A stretch of 12,651 nucleotides of DNA from Nitrospinota bacterium (GTDB lineage: Bacteria > Nitrospinota > Nitrospinia > Nitrospinales > VA-1). Position 1 is the first letter of the stretch. Every line of letters begins with the position of its first letter. The notes beneath the pieces are model-generated. The model was not told the origin of the DNA, made no database searches, and saw only the letters and a program-made list of their open reading frames with translations. Shown in pieces: positions 12,295 through 12,651 of the stretch. The DNA lies in the NCBI GenBank assembly GCA_022567815.1, contig JADFGI010000046.1:1-12651 (forward strand). Direction: 5' to 3'. The position numbers and the translations under genes are program-made.

Positions 12295-12378
12295 GGTTTT
12301 GGTTTATGGTGGACGAATTGTACCGCAGAACGTTGTTAAATTGGGGTTGGCGACCTGGGAATATCTGTTTTGGCAAAA

Positions 12379-12651
12379 TCAGTCCATCTCATAATCGACG
12401 ACCACCGAATGTGAGCAAAGAGACTGTATTATTTTAATGACCGGAAGGTGGTTTTTATGGCCGGCGTATGTTTCCAGACCCTCCCTGTCGTCAAAGTGGG
12501 TGGTTAGAACCAGATCGTAACTTCTTTCCGAAGCGGAATAGTTCCTACCTACCTCCAGGAAGCGGAGGGTTTCAATTTTTCCTTGCATCCCATTCAAGGC
12601 ATTGGCCGCACTTTTCAGGTTTTCCGGGGTGTTTTTGGCTAGTTTGAACAT
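12379..12651 (-). CDS. Dabb (stress-responsive A/B barrel) domain protein, N-terminus outside window
   Basis: Dabb proteins are small dimeric ferredoxin-like alpha/beta-barrel proteins of about 95-105 residues; members include plant stress proteins and many bacterial proteins of unknown role. The 90 visible residues contain the family core: L-N-G-M-Q-G-K-I-E-T-L (19-29), E-V-G-R-N-Y-S (33-39), Y-D-L-V-L-T-T-H-F-D (45-54), L-E-T-Y-A-G-H-K-N-H (59-68) and the end V-V-V-D-Y-E. The visible first Met falls where Dabb proteins usually read H-I-V-M-F-K-L, so the true start is probably a few codons beyond the window edge. It is on the same strand as the dksA-like gene and 302 bp upstream of it. No substrate or pathway can be assigned. 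Confidence 0.85.
   Translation of the reverse strand: MFKLAKNTPENLKSAANALNGMQGKIETLRFLEVGRNYSASERSYDLVLTTHFDDREGLETYAGHKNHLPVIKIIQSLCSHSVVVDYEMD

Larger units (their letters stand above)
12077..12378. other. Intergenic region between the Dabb gene and the dksA-like gene
   Basis: These 302 bases hold no gene. Nearest the dksA-like gene are its ribosome-binding site, the structured leader and a candidate promoter. A small palindrome ACACT-A-AGTGT lies at 12218-12228. Nothing else was recognised in 12295-12378, and no clear terminator for the Dabb gene is seen. Confidence 0.65.

Overview
The window looks like chromosomal core sequence from a Gram-negative bacterium. The evidence is a lipoprotein-type signal on the first gene, an M23 envelope peptidase, and SecA with a zinc-binding SEC-C tail. 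The gene order rpsF-ssb-rpsR-DUF2232-rplI-dnaB resembles that of Deltaproteobacteria-like and Nitrospinota-like lineages. The finer placement is an inference from gene order and protein style, not something the sequence proves.

Layout: (1) 186-1382, minus strand: a putative lipoprotein with seven FG-GAP/VCBS repeats, probably a seven-bladed beta-propeller, with an 11-bp inverted repeat outside its two ends. (2) 1383-1837: an intergenic region packed with short GC-rich hairpins and an 80-bp direct duplication, ending in a hairpin just upstream of rpsF. (3) 1838-7200, plus strand: rpsF, ssb, rpsR, a DUF2232 membrane protein, rplI, dnaB and a secreted TPR protein, a ribosome/replication cluster. 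Interspersed palindromic repeats break it between DUF2232 and rplI, and one of them encodes the last eight residues and stop codon of the DUF2232 protein. (4) 7404-8333: an M23 (LytM-type) peptidase with a membrane anchor and coiled coil, behind a good sigma70-like promoter. (5) 8334-8755: more copies of the repeat family, then a promoter and a leader of about 158 nt before secA. The leader holds two perfect, mutually crossing 8-bp helices and a small upstream ORF. (6) 8756-11320: secA. (7) 11336-12076, minus strand, convergent with secA: a DksA/TraR-type C4 zinc-finger protein fused to a lysine-rich, histone-H1-like N-terminal half of about 130 residues, with a potentially structured 5' leader. 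(8) 12379-12651, minus strand: most of a Dabb (stress-responsive A/B barrel) protein whose start lies beyond the window.

The genes serve translation (S6, S18, L9), replication (SSB, DnaB), protein export (SecA), cell-wall remodelling (M23) and probably transcription control (DksA-like). There is no transposase, phage gene, CRISPR array, tRNA or rRNA. The less ordinary material is the dispersed family of miniature hairpins, the candidate regulatory leaders of secA and the dksA-like gene, and the H1-like/DksA-like fusion. No clearly new multi-gene system is visible.
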